Of a stretch of DNA of 13,660 nt, positions 1-7,162 are shown in pieces. The DNA lies in the NCBI GenBank assembly GCA_965603285.1, contig CBFDCK010000081.1, forward strand, positions 1-13,660, read 5' to 3'. This stretch comes from JAUWPO01 sp965603285. GTDB taxonomy: Bacteria; Chloroflexota; Anaerolineae; Anaerolineales; UBA4823. A program made the position numbers and the translations under genes. Numbering within the stretch: position 1 is the stretch's first letter; every line of letters begins with the position of its first letter. The notes beneath the pieces were generated by a model. The model had not been told where the DNA came from. It worked only from the letters and a program-made list of their open reading frames with translations, and made no database searches.

Positions 1-1297
1 CATCAAATTGTAACCAGGCGCGACCCGGTAGTTTCATTTCTGCCCTCAATCGTAATAGACGTGATGTATCAACGGCTTCTACCCGCCAAAAATCCAGGGC
101 ATCGCCCACGCGCAAATCGGTTGGATGCCGTCGACCGCGCCTGAATCCCACACCCCCAACAAGACGGTCGAGCATACCTCGTAATCGCCATATCCAATTC
201 ATGTATGGCCAACCGCGTTCGCCACCCAAGCCGGTGAACGCCTCAAAAACCGCATCCGAGGCCGCATCTGTATGATGGATGCGCCTTTCAATTATCATCC
301 CTTCGGTGTTAGTGAGCTGAACTGTGGACCGGTCTCCCTGGCTGCTAACCAGTGAATCGCTCCATGAGCTCTCGATTGTACTGGCTTCCAAGCGATCGAG
401 CGCCAGTTGTACAGAAGATTTATAATCTAAAGGCTGGATTTTGGGGAATATTTCTCTGGCTAGCTCATCATGGACAACGACCTCGTTATGTAAGCCTTCA
501 ATCAGAGGGCCTGCGATCTGAGTAGGGATAGGCGTCATCCAGTGCACCCAGTAAGATGAAAGCCTGGGGGTCAACACAGGAACTGGGATCAGGTAACGGC
601 GTAAGCCACGGACCTGTGCATAATCAAGCATCATATCCCCATATGTCAGCACATCGGAACCACCAATTTCAATGATTTTACCGGCGCTTTCAGGTGTACT
701 TAAAGCCGTCACCAGGTATTCCATCACATTGCGGATAGCAATTGGTTGCACACGCGTGTAAACCCATTTCGGACAAATCATAACTGGTAATCGTTCAGTC
801 AAATAGCGGATCATTTCGAAGGACACACTTCCAGAACCGACAATGATCGCCGCTCGGAATTCCGTAACAGAAACCCCGCTCTGCCGCAATACATCCCCAG
901 TTTGTTGACGGGAGATTAGGTGCAGGGAAAGCCCTGAGTCGGGAACACCCAAACCGCCCAGGTATAAAATGCGCTTAACGCCTGATTTTTTTGCCACCTG
1001 CCCGAAGCTTTGCGCTGCGGTGAGGTCCCTTTCGTGAAAATCGGAGGTGTCCATCATGCTGTGGATGAGGTAATAGGCTGCAGAAACGCCTTGCATGGCA
1101 TTTATCAGAGTTTCCGGCTTCAACACATCGCCTTCGCTGACATCAACCTGTTCCAGCCAGGGACGATCTTGTAATCGTCTGGCATCGCGGGCTAAGACTC
1201 GCACCCGATATCCAGCTTCAAGCAGGCGCGGCACTAATCGCCCACCAATATAACCGGTTACACCTGTCACCAATATTAGATCCTCGTCCTTCATCAT
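1..1297 (-). CDS. NAD(P)-binding SDR / DUF2867 oxidoreductase (C-terminus cut by window edge)
   Basis: At least 432 residues, translated by hand from the ATG at 1297 to the left edge, where it remains open. The N-terminus is an atypical/extended SDR Rossmann fold: a beta strand followed by TGVTGYIGG (about residues 11-19), then R-V-R-V-L-A-R-D, as in NmrA-like NAD(P)H binders. After about residue 330 the sequence matches the DUF2867 pattern: GGERGWPY, a W-R-L-R-G-M-L-D stretch, GGVGFRRGRR, GDALDFWRVE and EMKLPGRAW. This two-domain layout is a common bacterial family of unknown substrate. AAGGTG a few bases upstream serves as ribosome site. A second ATG follows directly, so the start could be one codon later. 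It lies 160 bases downstream of the Staygreen gene on the same strand and may be the last gene of that operon. I infer an oxidoreductase acting on a lipid- or isoprenoid-like ligand, but nothing in the sequence fixes the substrate. Confidence 0.85.
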   Translation of the reverse strand, partial: MMKDEDLILVTGVTGYIGGRLVPRLLEAGYRVRVLARDARRLQDRPWLEQVDVSEGDVLKPETLINAMQGVSAAYYLIHSMMDTSDFHERDLTAAQSFGQVAKKSGVKRILYLGGLGVPDSGLSLHLISRQQTGDVLRQSGVSVTEFRAAIIVGSGSVSFEMIRYLTERLPVMICPKWVYTRVQPIAIRNVMEYLVTALSTPESAGKIIEIGGSDVLTYGDMMLDYAQVRGLRRYLIPVPVLTPRLSSYWVHWMTPIPTQIAGPLIEGLHNEVVVHDELAREIFPKIQPLDYKSSVQLALDRLEASTIESSWSDSLVSSQGDRSTVQLTNTEGMIIERRIHHTDAASDAVFEAFTGLGGERGWPYMNWIWRLRGMLDRLVGGVGFRRGRRHPTDLRVGDALDFWRVEAVDTSRLLRLRAEMKLPGRAWLQFD

Positions 1298-1457
1298 ATA
1301 AACACCTTCATTAATCATTACCAATATTATTTTGATTGCTTCGTCGGTTCTGCTATAGTAGTTTTCCTCTCTATCTTAGGAGTAGACTATTCCTATGCAG
1401 ATGAGATTTTAGCTACATTAATTTCTTCTGCTGAACGATCAAGCGCTATTATGGGTC
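1298..1457. other. Intergenic stretch between Staygreen and SDR/DUF2867 genes
   Basis: No open reading frame worth calling lies here. There is a short imperfect palindrome, AGGAGTAGACTATTCCT, near 1378-1394. I find no convincing -35/-10 pair for the SDR/DUF2867 gene and no hairpin with a T tract after the Staygreen gene, so the two genes may be co-transcribed. Confidence 0.4.
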
Positions 1458-1922
1458 TTAAATATTTATATAATCTGTCAGACGTCCCCAGGATTCAATC
1501 TGGTTGTGGCGCCTCTGGCGAGCGTGAAAATGTACCCAAACCACGGCCTCGTCCAACTCCGGGTGAGCGCCGATGAATTTACGATCACCATATCGAAATG
1601 CTTCCAAAACCATGGGCATGTGGCTGTTAAAAATGGCCTTCCGCCAGCTTGCAGGTCCAAACACGATTCCACCACTGACATGGCAGTGAACATGCAAACT
1701 GGGCTGCTCATCAAAATGCCATTCTGCCAGTACTTCATCCCTCATCAAGCGCGTATACCAACCGGAAACCTGGGGCCAGTTATATACTCCTCCAATGGTG
1801 AGAAATAGATCCCCGGTGCTGTCTGAATGGGTCAAGGTGTAAGCGCGCGTTGATATTGGACCTTCGGGGAATGTACCTTCCATGTAATCTACATGAAGTT
1901 TATCCGGGTTGAGATTGCTCAT
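1458..1922 (-). CDS. Staygreen (SGR) homolog, probable Mg-dechelatase
   Basis: A 154-residue protein made almost entirely of the Staygreen domain. Family signatures are RAYTLTHSD (26-34), the GWY-x-RL-x-RDEV-x-AEW block (54-68), LHVHCHVSGG (about 76-85), HPELDEAVVWVHFH and the Q-x-ESWG end. In plants and algae SGR removes Mg from chlorophyll a. Bacterial homologs, including one from Anaerolineae, have been shown to have Mg-dechelating activity. As I recall that work, His32, Asp34 and Asp62 are the essential residues, and counting from this start gives exactly H32, D34 and D62. No signal peptide or transit peptide is visible, so it is likely cytosolic. AAAGGAGGT lies about 7 bases before the ATG, an excellent ribosome site. 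It follows the small membrane protein gene by about 20 bases in an operon led by the redoxin. No chlorophyll synthesis gene is present, so the natural substrate is probably another Mg- or metallo-porphyrin (inference). Confidence 0.92.
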   Translation of the reverse strand: MSNLNPDKLHVDYMEGTFPEGPISTRAYTLTHSDSTGDLFLTIGGVYNWPQVSGWYTRLMRDEVLAEWHFDEQPSLHVHCHVSGGIVFGPASWRKAIFNSHMPMVLEAFRYGDRKFIGAHPELDEAVVWVHFHARQRRHNQIESWGRLTDYINI

Positions 1923-1942
1923 CTACTCTTACCTCCTTTTGG

Positions 1943-2107
1943 TTAAGCGCCAACATTCTCAGAATTAGGAGCTCGCCAATCGCACACTAGACGCCCCCCA
2001 GCCCACCAGATCAAACCGGTGAAAGCCAGACAAAAGATAATTCTGCCCCACAGAACCAGCAGGCCGGTGCGGTTCTTAGGTTTACTTGAGAGCGTACCTT
2101 GTGCCAA
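1943..2107 (-). CDS. Small single-pass membrane protein, TTG start (54 aa)
   Basis: This frame runs from TTG at 2107 to TAA at 1943. It encodes a basic head (QGTLSSKPKNRT), one hydrophobic helix with a Trp pair (about residues 14-35, G-L-L-V-L-W to I-W-W-A) and a short polar tail. AGGAGG sits 6 bases before the TTG, inside the last codons of the redoxin gene, and the redoxin TAG ends one base before the TTG, so the two are probably translationally coupled. The Staygreen gene follows 20 bases later. Location and the strong ribosome site are the support. I do not recognise the family. A positive-inside reading puts the N-terminus in the cytoplasm. It could anchor the redoxin or SGR to the membrane, but that is speculation. 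Confidence 0.6.
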   Translation of the reverse strand: MAQGTLSSKPKNRTGLLVLWGRIIFCLAFTGLIWWAGGRLVCDWRAPNSENVGA

Positions 2108-2108
2108 C

Positions 2109-2579
2109 CTATTCCTCCTGGTTCAAATTGTCCAAAATATTTAAGATGGACTGATTTGAAGGGATATCGCGCATTGAATCGGCGTAATGTTGGTAACGGA
2201 TCTGCCCAACCTTATCGATCACCATCATGGCTGGCATGCGCCCGGCTCTGAGAAATTTGACTTGCTGGCCATAAAGGTCTGCAACGCGATGTCGGGGATC
2301 GGGCAAACCGATGAAGGGTAGCTGGTTCTTGGACCAATATTCTTGGAATGCTGCTTTTTTTTCAGGCCCCACCACCAGGATCACCGCATCTTTTCCAATG
2401 AATTTATCGTAATCTTGGCGCAACTGCGCCATATGCCGGCGGCAGAACGGTCAAACAAAGCCGCGGTTAAATACCAGAACAATATTCTTCTGATATTTAT
2501 AATCGGATAGACTAACTGGTTGCCCTCGAATGTCGTTCAGTGTGAAATTGGGTGCCTCTTGTGATAATGTTTCGTCCAT
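2109..2579 (-). CDS. Thioredoxin-fold redoxin (AhpC/TSA-like), probable selenoprotein with Sec43
   Basis: Reading from ATG 2579 (AAGGA ribosome site upstream) gives 156 residues in one frame with a single internal TGA at 2451-2453, codon 43. The N-terminal part (QEAPNFTLNDIRG, then VSLSDY, NIVLVFNRGFV) is a typical AhpC/TSA redoxin start, and the rest continues as PFCRRHMAQLRQDY, so the TGA occupies the first redox-active position of a U/C-x-x-C motif, with Cys46 as resolving partner. Homologs usually have Cys there. Selenocysteine insertion is therefore the best reading. A strong hairpin about 25 bases behind the TGA supports it. A start at ATG 2432 would discard strands beta1-beta2 and the active site. 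The gene ends in TAG, so TAG is a normal stop here. It heads an operon with the small membrane protein and SGR, and is preceded by a clear promoter. Likely role: thiol peroxidase or disulfide reductase. Alternative: a recent Cys-to-stop mutation. Confidence 0.8.
2416..2431 (-). promoter_or_regulatory. SECIS-like hairpin in redoxin mRNA
   Basis: On the mRNA strand a 6-bp perfect stem, UGGCGC / GCGCCA, closes an AGUU tetraloop whose first base is about 26 nt past the UGA. Bacterial SECIS elements sit inside the coding region just after the UGA, with a small apical loop carrying a G near its 5' side, often G-U, and a loop distance of roughly 16-37 nt. This hairpin fits those rules. A competing, weaker hairpin (CUGC-C-GCC / GGC-GCAG) lies closer to the UGA. 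Folding and SelB binding are untested. Confidence 0.55.
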
Positions 2580-2639
2580 TTGATTTCCTTCTGTGCAGGT
2601 AATTGGAAAAATCGTGTCACTTATTTCTACCTATACAAT

Positions 2640-2678
2640 AATATACTATAAATCCATATAATGTCAAGGTATTGAACA
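2640..2678 (-). promoter_or_regulatory. Promoter of redoxin-SGR operon with CarH-like repeats
   Basis: On the minus strand a perfect -35 TTGACA (2667-2662) is followed after 16 bases by TATATT (2645-2640), or after 18 bases by TATTAT. The -35 lies in two tandem 11-bp units with matching CA steps: TGTTCAATACC (2678-2668) and TTGACATTATA (2667-2657). A third unit (TGGATTTATAG) is degenerate. The same organisation is found before the regulator gene and before degV. The start codon is about 60 bases downstream. Confidence 0.65.
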
Positions 2679-2700
2679 TATTATGGGTAAGGTTCCCAAA

Positions 2701-4128
2701 TTACTGCTCCGAACGATCTTTAGTTAATTTATAAGTATGCAGGCTGCGCTGCCGGGCGAAGGAATGCTCAATGATGGGGGCTGGATAATCTTTTCCAATT
2801 ATGCAGCCAATTTCACTTTGTTTATCAGAGGGTAACTCCCAGGGTGTATGGATATATTTTTGCGGCATTCGGCTCAATTCAGGAATCCACTTGCGGATGA
2901 ATATTCCCTGCGGGTCATATTTTTTACTCTGCAAGGTTGGGTTGAAGATGCGGAAATACGGTGCGGCGTCCGTGCCCGTACCAGCCGTCCATTGCCAACC
3001 CCCATTGTTCGCGGCCGGATCACCGTCTATTAATTGCTGCATGAACAAGCGTTGTCCCCAACGCCAGTCGATCAGTAAATCCTTGACAAGGAAGGAAGCC
3101 ACAATCATCCGGGCACGATTGTGCATCCACCCGCTCTGAGTGAGTTGGCGCATGGCGGCATCTACGATCGGATATCCAGTACATCCTTTACACCAGGCCG
3201 CGTAATCGTCCGCATCATTCCGCCAAGGGATGTCCCTGAATTCAGGCCGGAAGCTTTGTTCTAAGACTTCGGGGTGGTTATATAAGATAGATATATAAAA
3301 CTCGCGCCAGATCAGCTCATTCAGCCAGGTTTCGGCACCTTTATGTCCGTGCGCATCCGGAGCGGATTGTTGAGCTTGAAAAGCCGCCCATGCTGCTTCT
3401 CTCGCGGATAGCATACCAAAACGCAGGTAGGGCGAAATCATAGCAGTGGCATTCAGGTCCATGCGATTTCGTCCCTCAACATAGTGATAAATCTCGGGCT
3501 CCAGTCCTATGGTAAAAGCCGCTAAGCGCTCCCGTGCGGCTACTTCCCCCGGCTTGAAGTATGATTCCGGCATCATTATTGGGGCTAGTGGGATCGGCTC
3601 ACTATGTATCCCTTTTGGGGAGTGAATCTGCGCGGGAGCTGGTCGGGGAAGCCACTCCTCAGGTTTATGGAGCGCTTTCCAGGCGCGCATATAAGGGGAA
3701 TAAACCGCATATGGCTTACCATTAGACTTAAGAACCGCTTCCGGATGGCTGATGCTGGTTTGTCCTTCGAGATGGAGCGGCAGCTGCAGGGCAACATCAG
3801 CATCGCGTTTACGTGCGTAGGGTGAGTAATCAGCTTCAGCGAAGATCAGCTTCGCATCCTCCTCCTGCATTAGATTTTTTAGAGCGGTAGCGGGTGGTCC
3901 ATTTCTGATAATCAACCGGCTGCCGCGCGCACCCAAATCCTGGTTTAGCTGATCTAAACCAGCCCAAAGAAAGCCCAGGCGTTTTTCACTGGCATTTTGG
4001 GAATTTATCAGTTTTGGGTCGAGGATAAACACTGGAATTACTGCCTGATCGGAAGCAACCGCCGCCTGCAACGCGTAGTTATCGTTTAGGCGCAGATCAC
4101 GCCGGATCCACCAAATCACACTGCTCAC
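2701..4128 (-). CDS. phrB: Deoxyribodipyrimidine photolyase (CPD, class I)
   Basis: A 475-residue, full-length class I CPD photolyase that splits UV-induced cyclobutane dimers using FADH- and blue light. The N-terminal antenna-binding alpha/beta domain begins IWWIRRDLRLNDN (5-17). The FAD domain carries NELIWREF (270-277), GYPIVDAAMRQL (318-329), GWMHNRARM (333-341) and the very conserved segment around 370-397 (DGDPAANNGGWQW, then TGTDAAPYFRIFNP). The electron-transfer tryptophans corresponding to the E. coli triad appear to be W334, W357 and W378. The start is GTG at 4126-4128 with AAGGGA upstream; stops close the frame upstream. It follows the FAD oxidoreductase by 106 bases on the same strand. 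Photolyase genes near B12-type MerR regulators are classic light-induced LitR/CarH targets. FolE, also in this window, would supply the pterin/folate precursor if the antenna is MTHF. Confidence 0.96.
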   Translation of the reverse strand: MSSVIWWIRRDLRLNDNYALQAAVASDQAVIPVFILDPKLINSQNASEKRLGFLWAGLDQLNQDLGARGSRLIIRNGPPATALKNLMQEEDAKLIFAEADYSPYARKRDADVALQLPLHLEGQTSISHPEAVLKSNGKPYAVYSPYMRAWKALHKPEEWLPRPAPAQIHSPKGIHSEPIPLAPIMMPESYFKPGEVAARERLAAFTIGLEPEIYHYVEGRNRMDLNATAMISPYLRFGMLSAREAAWAAFQAQQSAPDAHGHKGAETWLNELIWREFYISILYNHPEVLEQSFRPEFRDIPWRNDADDYAAWCKGCTGYPIVDAAMRQLTQSGWMHNRARMIVASFLVKDLLIDWRWGQRLFMQQLIDGDPAANNGGWQWTAGTGTDAAPYFRIFNPTLQSKKYDPQGIFIRKWIPELSRMPQKYIHTPWELPSDKQSEIGCIIGKDYPAPIIEHSFARQRSLHTYKLTKDRSEQ

Positions 4129-4234
4129 TATAATTTCCCTTCTGCTTCAAATGAATCATGCTTCAAGCGTTGGTCGCCAATGATCTTCTCGGTGTTCCTT
4201 GGCAGCCGTGACTTGGAGAGGCTGAAAGACAGTT

Positions 4235-5761
4235 TCAGTTGCCCGCATCCTGAACCTGAATTTTATGAGTTGCTCGGAAAGCATGAGGAGCCGACACACC
4301 CTCGGCTATGATTGTCTGTGCAACCCGTATTCCGCCCAACATCACTGCTGGCACCGACTGACCGGGAAAGATCGTGTCGCCGACCATCCACAGCCCGGGC
4401 GCCAGACGTGGTCCCCAGGCTTGAAAGAGATTGGTTTGTGGAAAACCGCCCACCCACCCCCAGGCACGGCGGGTGAACTGCTGGAACGTGACCGGCGTGC
4501 CCGGCATGATTAGATCCGCTCCCTGGCGTATACCAGGTATAACCCGTTCGGCCAATGACAGTATACGATCTATATATTTGTTTTTGCGAGTTTCGTATCC
4601 TGTGCGGTCGCTTTCGTATAATGCCCACCAGGGTTGCAAGTTGGTGTGGGTGCTGATGGTAAGGGCGCGACTGCCGCCTGGAGCGCGTCTTTGATCCCAT
4701 GATGGACTCAAGGACAGAAAGATGCTGTTTCCTTCTCCGAGTGGTTCCTTGAGGAGCACCTGATGGTGCAAAGCTAAATCATCTGGGATAAAGCTTGCAT
4801 CCAATCCAACATAGGCCATAAAAGCCCCCCAACCATGACGAGGCTTTTCCGGTAACCGGCTCAAGCGTGACGGTATCGACCCACTGAGCAGTGACGAAAT
4901 ATTCCAAGGTGGAAGGTTAAAGATCACAAAATCAGCTGTGTCAGTATCACCTCGCTTGGTTTCAACCAGATATGAACCACCGCGCTTCTTGGAGATGCGC
5001 GTCACCTCCTGGCGGAAATGAACCTGACCACCATAATTCCTAATCGTCTTGACCAATTTATCAGCCATCCCGCCAATTCCATCCGGGACATGTGCCACCC
5101 CCTGGCGAGCCAAATCCAGGGCTGCCGCGCTGTATAAAGCATTGGCCGAAACGCTTGTGGTCTGGGCTGAGATCAACAATTGCGCATCCAAGAATAAACG
5201 CAACTTTTCTGGTGCATGTCTCAGATGTGATGATACGGATCGCAGCGCGTCAGGAGCTATCTTAAGTAATTCTCCAATTGAAGCCGACCCACTTTTCATC
5301 AAGTGGAGTAGGTCGTTAAAGGATTGTGGAGGCCAAGGTGGTAGGCGTAATGCGAAATCCCACAGAGCATCGGCAGTGCTCTCCTGCCAACGCCAGAATG
5401 GTTCTGACTGATTACCAAATTGTGCCTCGCGTTCACTCTCCCAACGCTGTGGATCTGTCCAACGCGTTATGGTGGACTCATCGGGCATATGAATTTGCAT
5501 TGCCATGGAAGTTGGGCGTTCTTCCCAATCGGTCCCAAAATGACGAGCTAGCCTGTCCATCGGTGCATCAGGAGCGAACCCCCCTGCCAGCGTAGCCCCG
5601 GCATCAAAGCGGTAGCCCTTGTGATAGAAAGTGCCCGCACACCCACCCGGGTAGATGTGTGCCTCCAGCACGGTCACATCCAATCCTGCGCGTGATAATT
5701 CAGCCCCTGCAGCCAAACCACCAAAGCCTGCACCAACGATGAGTATACGTTTCATTTTCAT
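4235..5761 (-). CDS. CrtI-like NAD(P)/FAD-dependent oxidoreductase (carotenoid desaturase/isomerase family)
   Basis: A 508-residue flavoprotein. The N-terminus has the FAD dinucleotide motif RILIVGAGFGGLAAG (5-19), then V-T-V-L-E-A and PGGCAGTF, the usual phytoene-desaturase/CrtISO N-terminal pattern. The C-terminus has GLWMVGDTIFPGQSVPAV, the second FAD-contact motif of that superfamily. The substrate is not fixed by sequence. Carotenoid, retinoid and other polyene substrates are possible. The open frame extends to 5845, but the start at 5761 is preferred: its ATG overlaps the stop of the SRPBCC gene as ATGA, the FAD motif then begins five residues in, and AAAGG precedes it. Similar oxidoreductases adjoin LitR/CarH genes in other bacteria. 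Overlap with the upstream gene implies coupled translation within an SDR-SRPBCC-oxidoreductase block. Confidence 0.88.
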   Translation of the reverse strand: MKMKRILIVGAGFGGLAAGAELSRAGLDVTVLEAHIYPGGCAGTFYHKGYRFDAGATLAGGFAPDAPMDRLARHFGTDWEERPTSMAMQIHMPDESTITRWTDPQRWESEREAQFGNQSEPFWRWQESTADALWDFALRLPPWPPQSFNDLLHLMKSGSASIGELLKIAPDALRSVSSHLRHAPEKLRLFLDAQLLISAQTTSVSANALYSAAALDLARQGVAHVPDGIGGMADKLVKTIRNYGGQVHFRQEVTRISKKRGGSYLVETKRGDTDTADFVIFNLPPWNISSLLSGSIPSRLSRLPEKPRHGWGAFMAYVGLDASFIPDDLALHHQVLLKEPLGEGNSIFLSLSPSWDQRRAPGGSRALTISTHTNLQPWWALYESDRTGYETRKNKYIDRILSLAERVIPGIRQGADLIMPGTPVTFQQFTRRAWGWVGGFPQTNLFQAWGPRLAPGLWMVGDTIFPGQSVPAVMLGGIRVAQTIIAEGVSAPHAFRATHKIQVQDAGN

Positions 5762-6198
5762 TCGAGAGCCTTTCTGGTTTGCCGGGAACGATAGGCGAAT
5801 AAAACTGGTAGGGTGAGCCACATAAAACGGCTCACAATCCCCCAAAAAGGGTGATTGCTGGGTTTAGCTCGGACCTGATCAATTACATACGTGGTGTTGT
5901 CATTTACGCTTTCAAAGCTGTGACGGTGAACCCAAACATCAAATGGGCCAATGGTCTGCGAGTCAGTAAAACCCTGCATAGGATCGACCTCCGAATGTGT
6001 CGCCACCCAGTGTATGGGCAGCGGCCCCAGCCACATAATAAAGTCGGCCACAGAGCCTTCCGCCAGCGATTCCACATTATTGAACGATATGAATAGTGGC
6101 GGCGGCGTCAGTTGCTTGAGTGCCCGGCTGTCGCGATGGAATTCGGCCACGGCCTCAAGCGAGGCTTGAACTTGAAAGCGATGCGAATAATGTCTCAT
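5758..6198 (-). CDS. SRPBCC-family (START-like) small ligand-binding protein
   Basis: A 146-residue protein beginning MRHYSHRFQVQASLEAVAEFH, the typical first strand and helix of an SRPBCC/polyketide-cyclase-like fold. Later come the L-T-P-P-P core, FIMWLGPLPIHW (strand), and FDVWVHRHSFESV with a strand-rich middle, then a hydrophobic C-terminal helix (about 118-135). These folds bind hydrophobic ligands in a deep cavity. Its ATG overlaps the stop of the TIGR01777 gene (ATGA at 6195-6198) and its own stop overlaps the next ATG. SRPBCC domains are often fused to or adjacent to TIGR01777 epimerases, and the tight coupling here suggests the two work on the same ligand. The ligand itself is unknown. 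Confidence 0.82.
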   Translation of the reverse strand: MRHYSHRFQVQASLEAVAEFHRDSRALKQLTPPPLFISFNNVESLAEGSVADFIMWLGPLPIHWVATHSEVDPMQGFTDSQTIGPFDVWVHRHSFESVNDNTTYVIDQVRAKPSNHPFWGIVSRFMWLTLPVLFAYRSRQTRKALE

Positions 6199-7121
6199 TG
6201 GTTGACAATCTCGAGCAGAGCCTCTTCTAAATCGGGGTATTTAAATTCAAATCCCAATTCTAGCAGGCGCTTCGGAATCACACGCTGGCCTTCGAGCGCC
6301 GTCATGGAGACCTCGCCCAGGGACATCTTCAGAGCAAATCCAGGCACTGGTATTGCGGATGGACGCTCCATCACTTTACCCAGTGTTTGACCGAACTCGC
6401 GGCTGGTAACCGGGTTGGGAGCTGTCAAGTTGAACGCCCCTCGGGCACCCTTATTTTCGATCAAGAACCGGATGGCAGCAATTTCATCGTGCATGTGGAT
6501 CCATGAATAATACTGGTTTCCTGAACCCATAGGGCCACCGACGAAGAGTTTAAATGGGAATTGTAGCCGGCTAAAAATTCCACCTTGCGCTGATAACACA
6601 AGACCTGTCCGGACGATCACCCTGCGTACCCCATGATTTTCAACTGCTGCAGTTGCAGCTTCCCAATCAACGCAAACACTGGCGAGGTAATCGTCATGCG
6701 CGGGGAAATCCTCATCGATGAATTCGTCCGTGTGGGGACCATAATAGCCAACAGCCGAAGATTGGATGACCATTTCGGGTTTGTGATTGGCGGCTGCTAC
6801 CGCAGCTACAACGGCATTACCAACATCGATGCGGCTTTGGCGGATGCGTTTTTTTCTTTTCGCGGTCCAACGGCTGGGAATAAATCCTTCTCCTGCGATG
6901 CTCTCTCCGGCCAGGTTAACGATGGCGTCAGTCTCTTCTACCAAGTCCCCCCAACCGGCGGCGGTTTTACCATCCCAGGCCACGGCATGCGCTTCAGCTG
7001 GTAAGCCACTAACAATATCTGGATTGCGGCTCAGGATCAACACTTCGTGACTCTCTTGGCACAATTCTTTGGTCAGCTGTGTACCAATTAACCCGCTTCC
7101 TCCGGTCAGGATAATTTTCAT
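6195..7121 (-). CDS. TIGR01777-family epimerase/oxidoreductase (SDR39U1-like, Epimerase + DUF1731)
   Basis: A 308-residue extended SDR. Visible motifs are MKIILTGGSGLIG (NAD(P)-binding GxxGxxG at about 7-13), a NLAGESIAG block, the W-T-A-K-R-K-K-R-I-R-Q-S-R segment typical of TIGR01777, SAVGYYG with the catalytic Tyr, and WIHMHDEIAA. The tail from about 255 (GEVSMTALEGQRV, P-K-R-L-L-E-L-G-F-E-F) is the DUF1731 C-terminal domain. The length matches the family. The frame is open to 7154, but ATG 7121 is chosen: it sits directly before the Rossmann strand and has GGAG 8 bases upstream. The gene overlaps the SRPBCC gene by 4 bases. A 14-bp inverted repeat lies between it and the B12 regulator gene upstream. 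The biochemical reaction of this family is not established. Confidence 0.92.
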   Translation of the reverse strand: MKIILTGGSGLIGTQLTKELCQESHEVLILSRNPDIVSGLPAEAHAVAWDGKTAAGWGDLVEETDAIVNLAGESIAGEGFIPSRWTAKRKKRIRQSRIDVGNAVVAAVAAANHKPEMVIQSSAVGYYGPHTDEFIDEDFPAHDDYLASVCVDWEAATAAVENHGVRRVIVRTGLVLSAQGGIFSRLQFPFKLFVGGPMGSGNQYYSWIHMHDEIAAIRFLIENKGARGAFNLTAPNPVTSREFGQTLGKVMERPSAIPVPGFALKMSLGEVSMTALEGQRVIPKRLLELGFEFKYPDLEEALLEIVNQ

Positions 7122-7162
7122 CAGGATTTCTCCATATACTAAGAACCAATCCAAGCATTCAA

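Noticed and set aside
1506..1808. Plus-strand 100-residue frame opposite the Staygreen gene
   Set aside because: It is antisense to a strongly conserved protein and shows no domain or ribosome site.
2109..2432. Redoxin starting at ATG 2432 as a 107-residue protein
   Set aside because: It would lack the first strands and the active site of the fold, while an in-frame ATG at 2579 with ribosome site and promoter restores a complete redoxin through the UGA.
2451..2453. UGA reassigned to a standard amino acid throughout this organism
   Set aside because: Other genes here end normally at TGA (SRPBCC, DUF1295, DUF1475-like) with downstream genes starting at the overlap.
4265..5595. Several plus-strand frames opposite the FAD oxidoreductase
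   Set aside because: All are shadows of the conserved minus-strand gene, with no recognisable protein features.
5762..5845. N-terminal extension of the FAD oxidoreductase to 5845
   Set aside because: The extra 28 residues overlap the SRPBCC coding region and precede the FAD motif; the ATGA overlap at 5758-5761 gives a better start.
7122..7154. N-terminal extension of the TIGR01777 protein to 7154
   Set aside because: The Rossmann strand begins directly at ATG 7121, which has its own GGAG site; the longer version has none visible.
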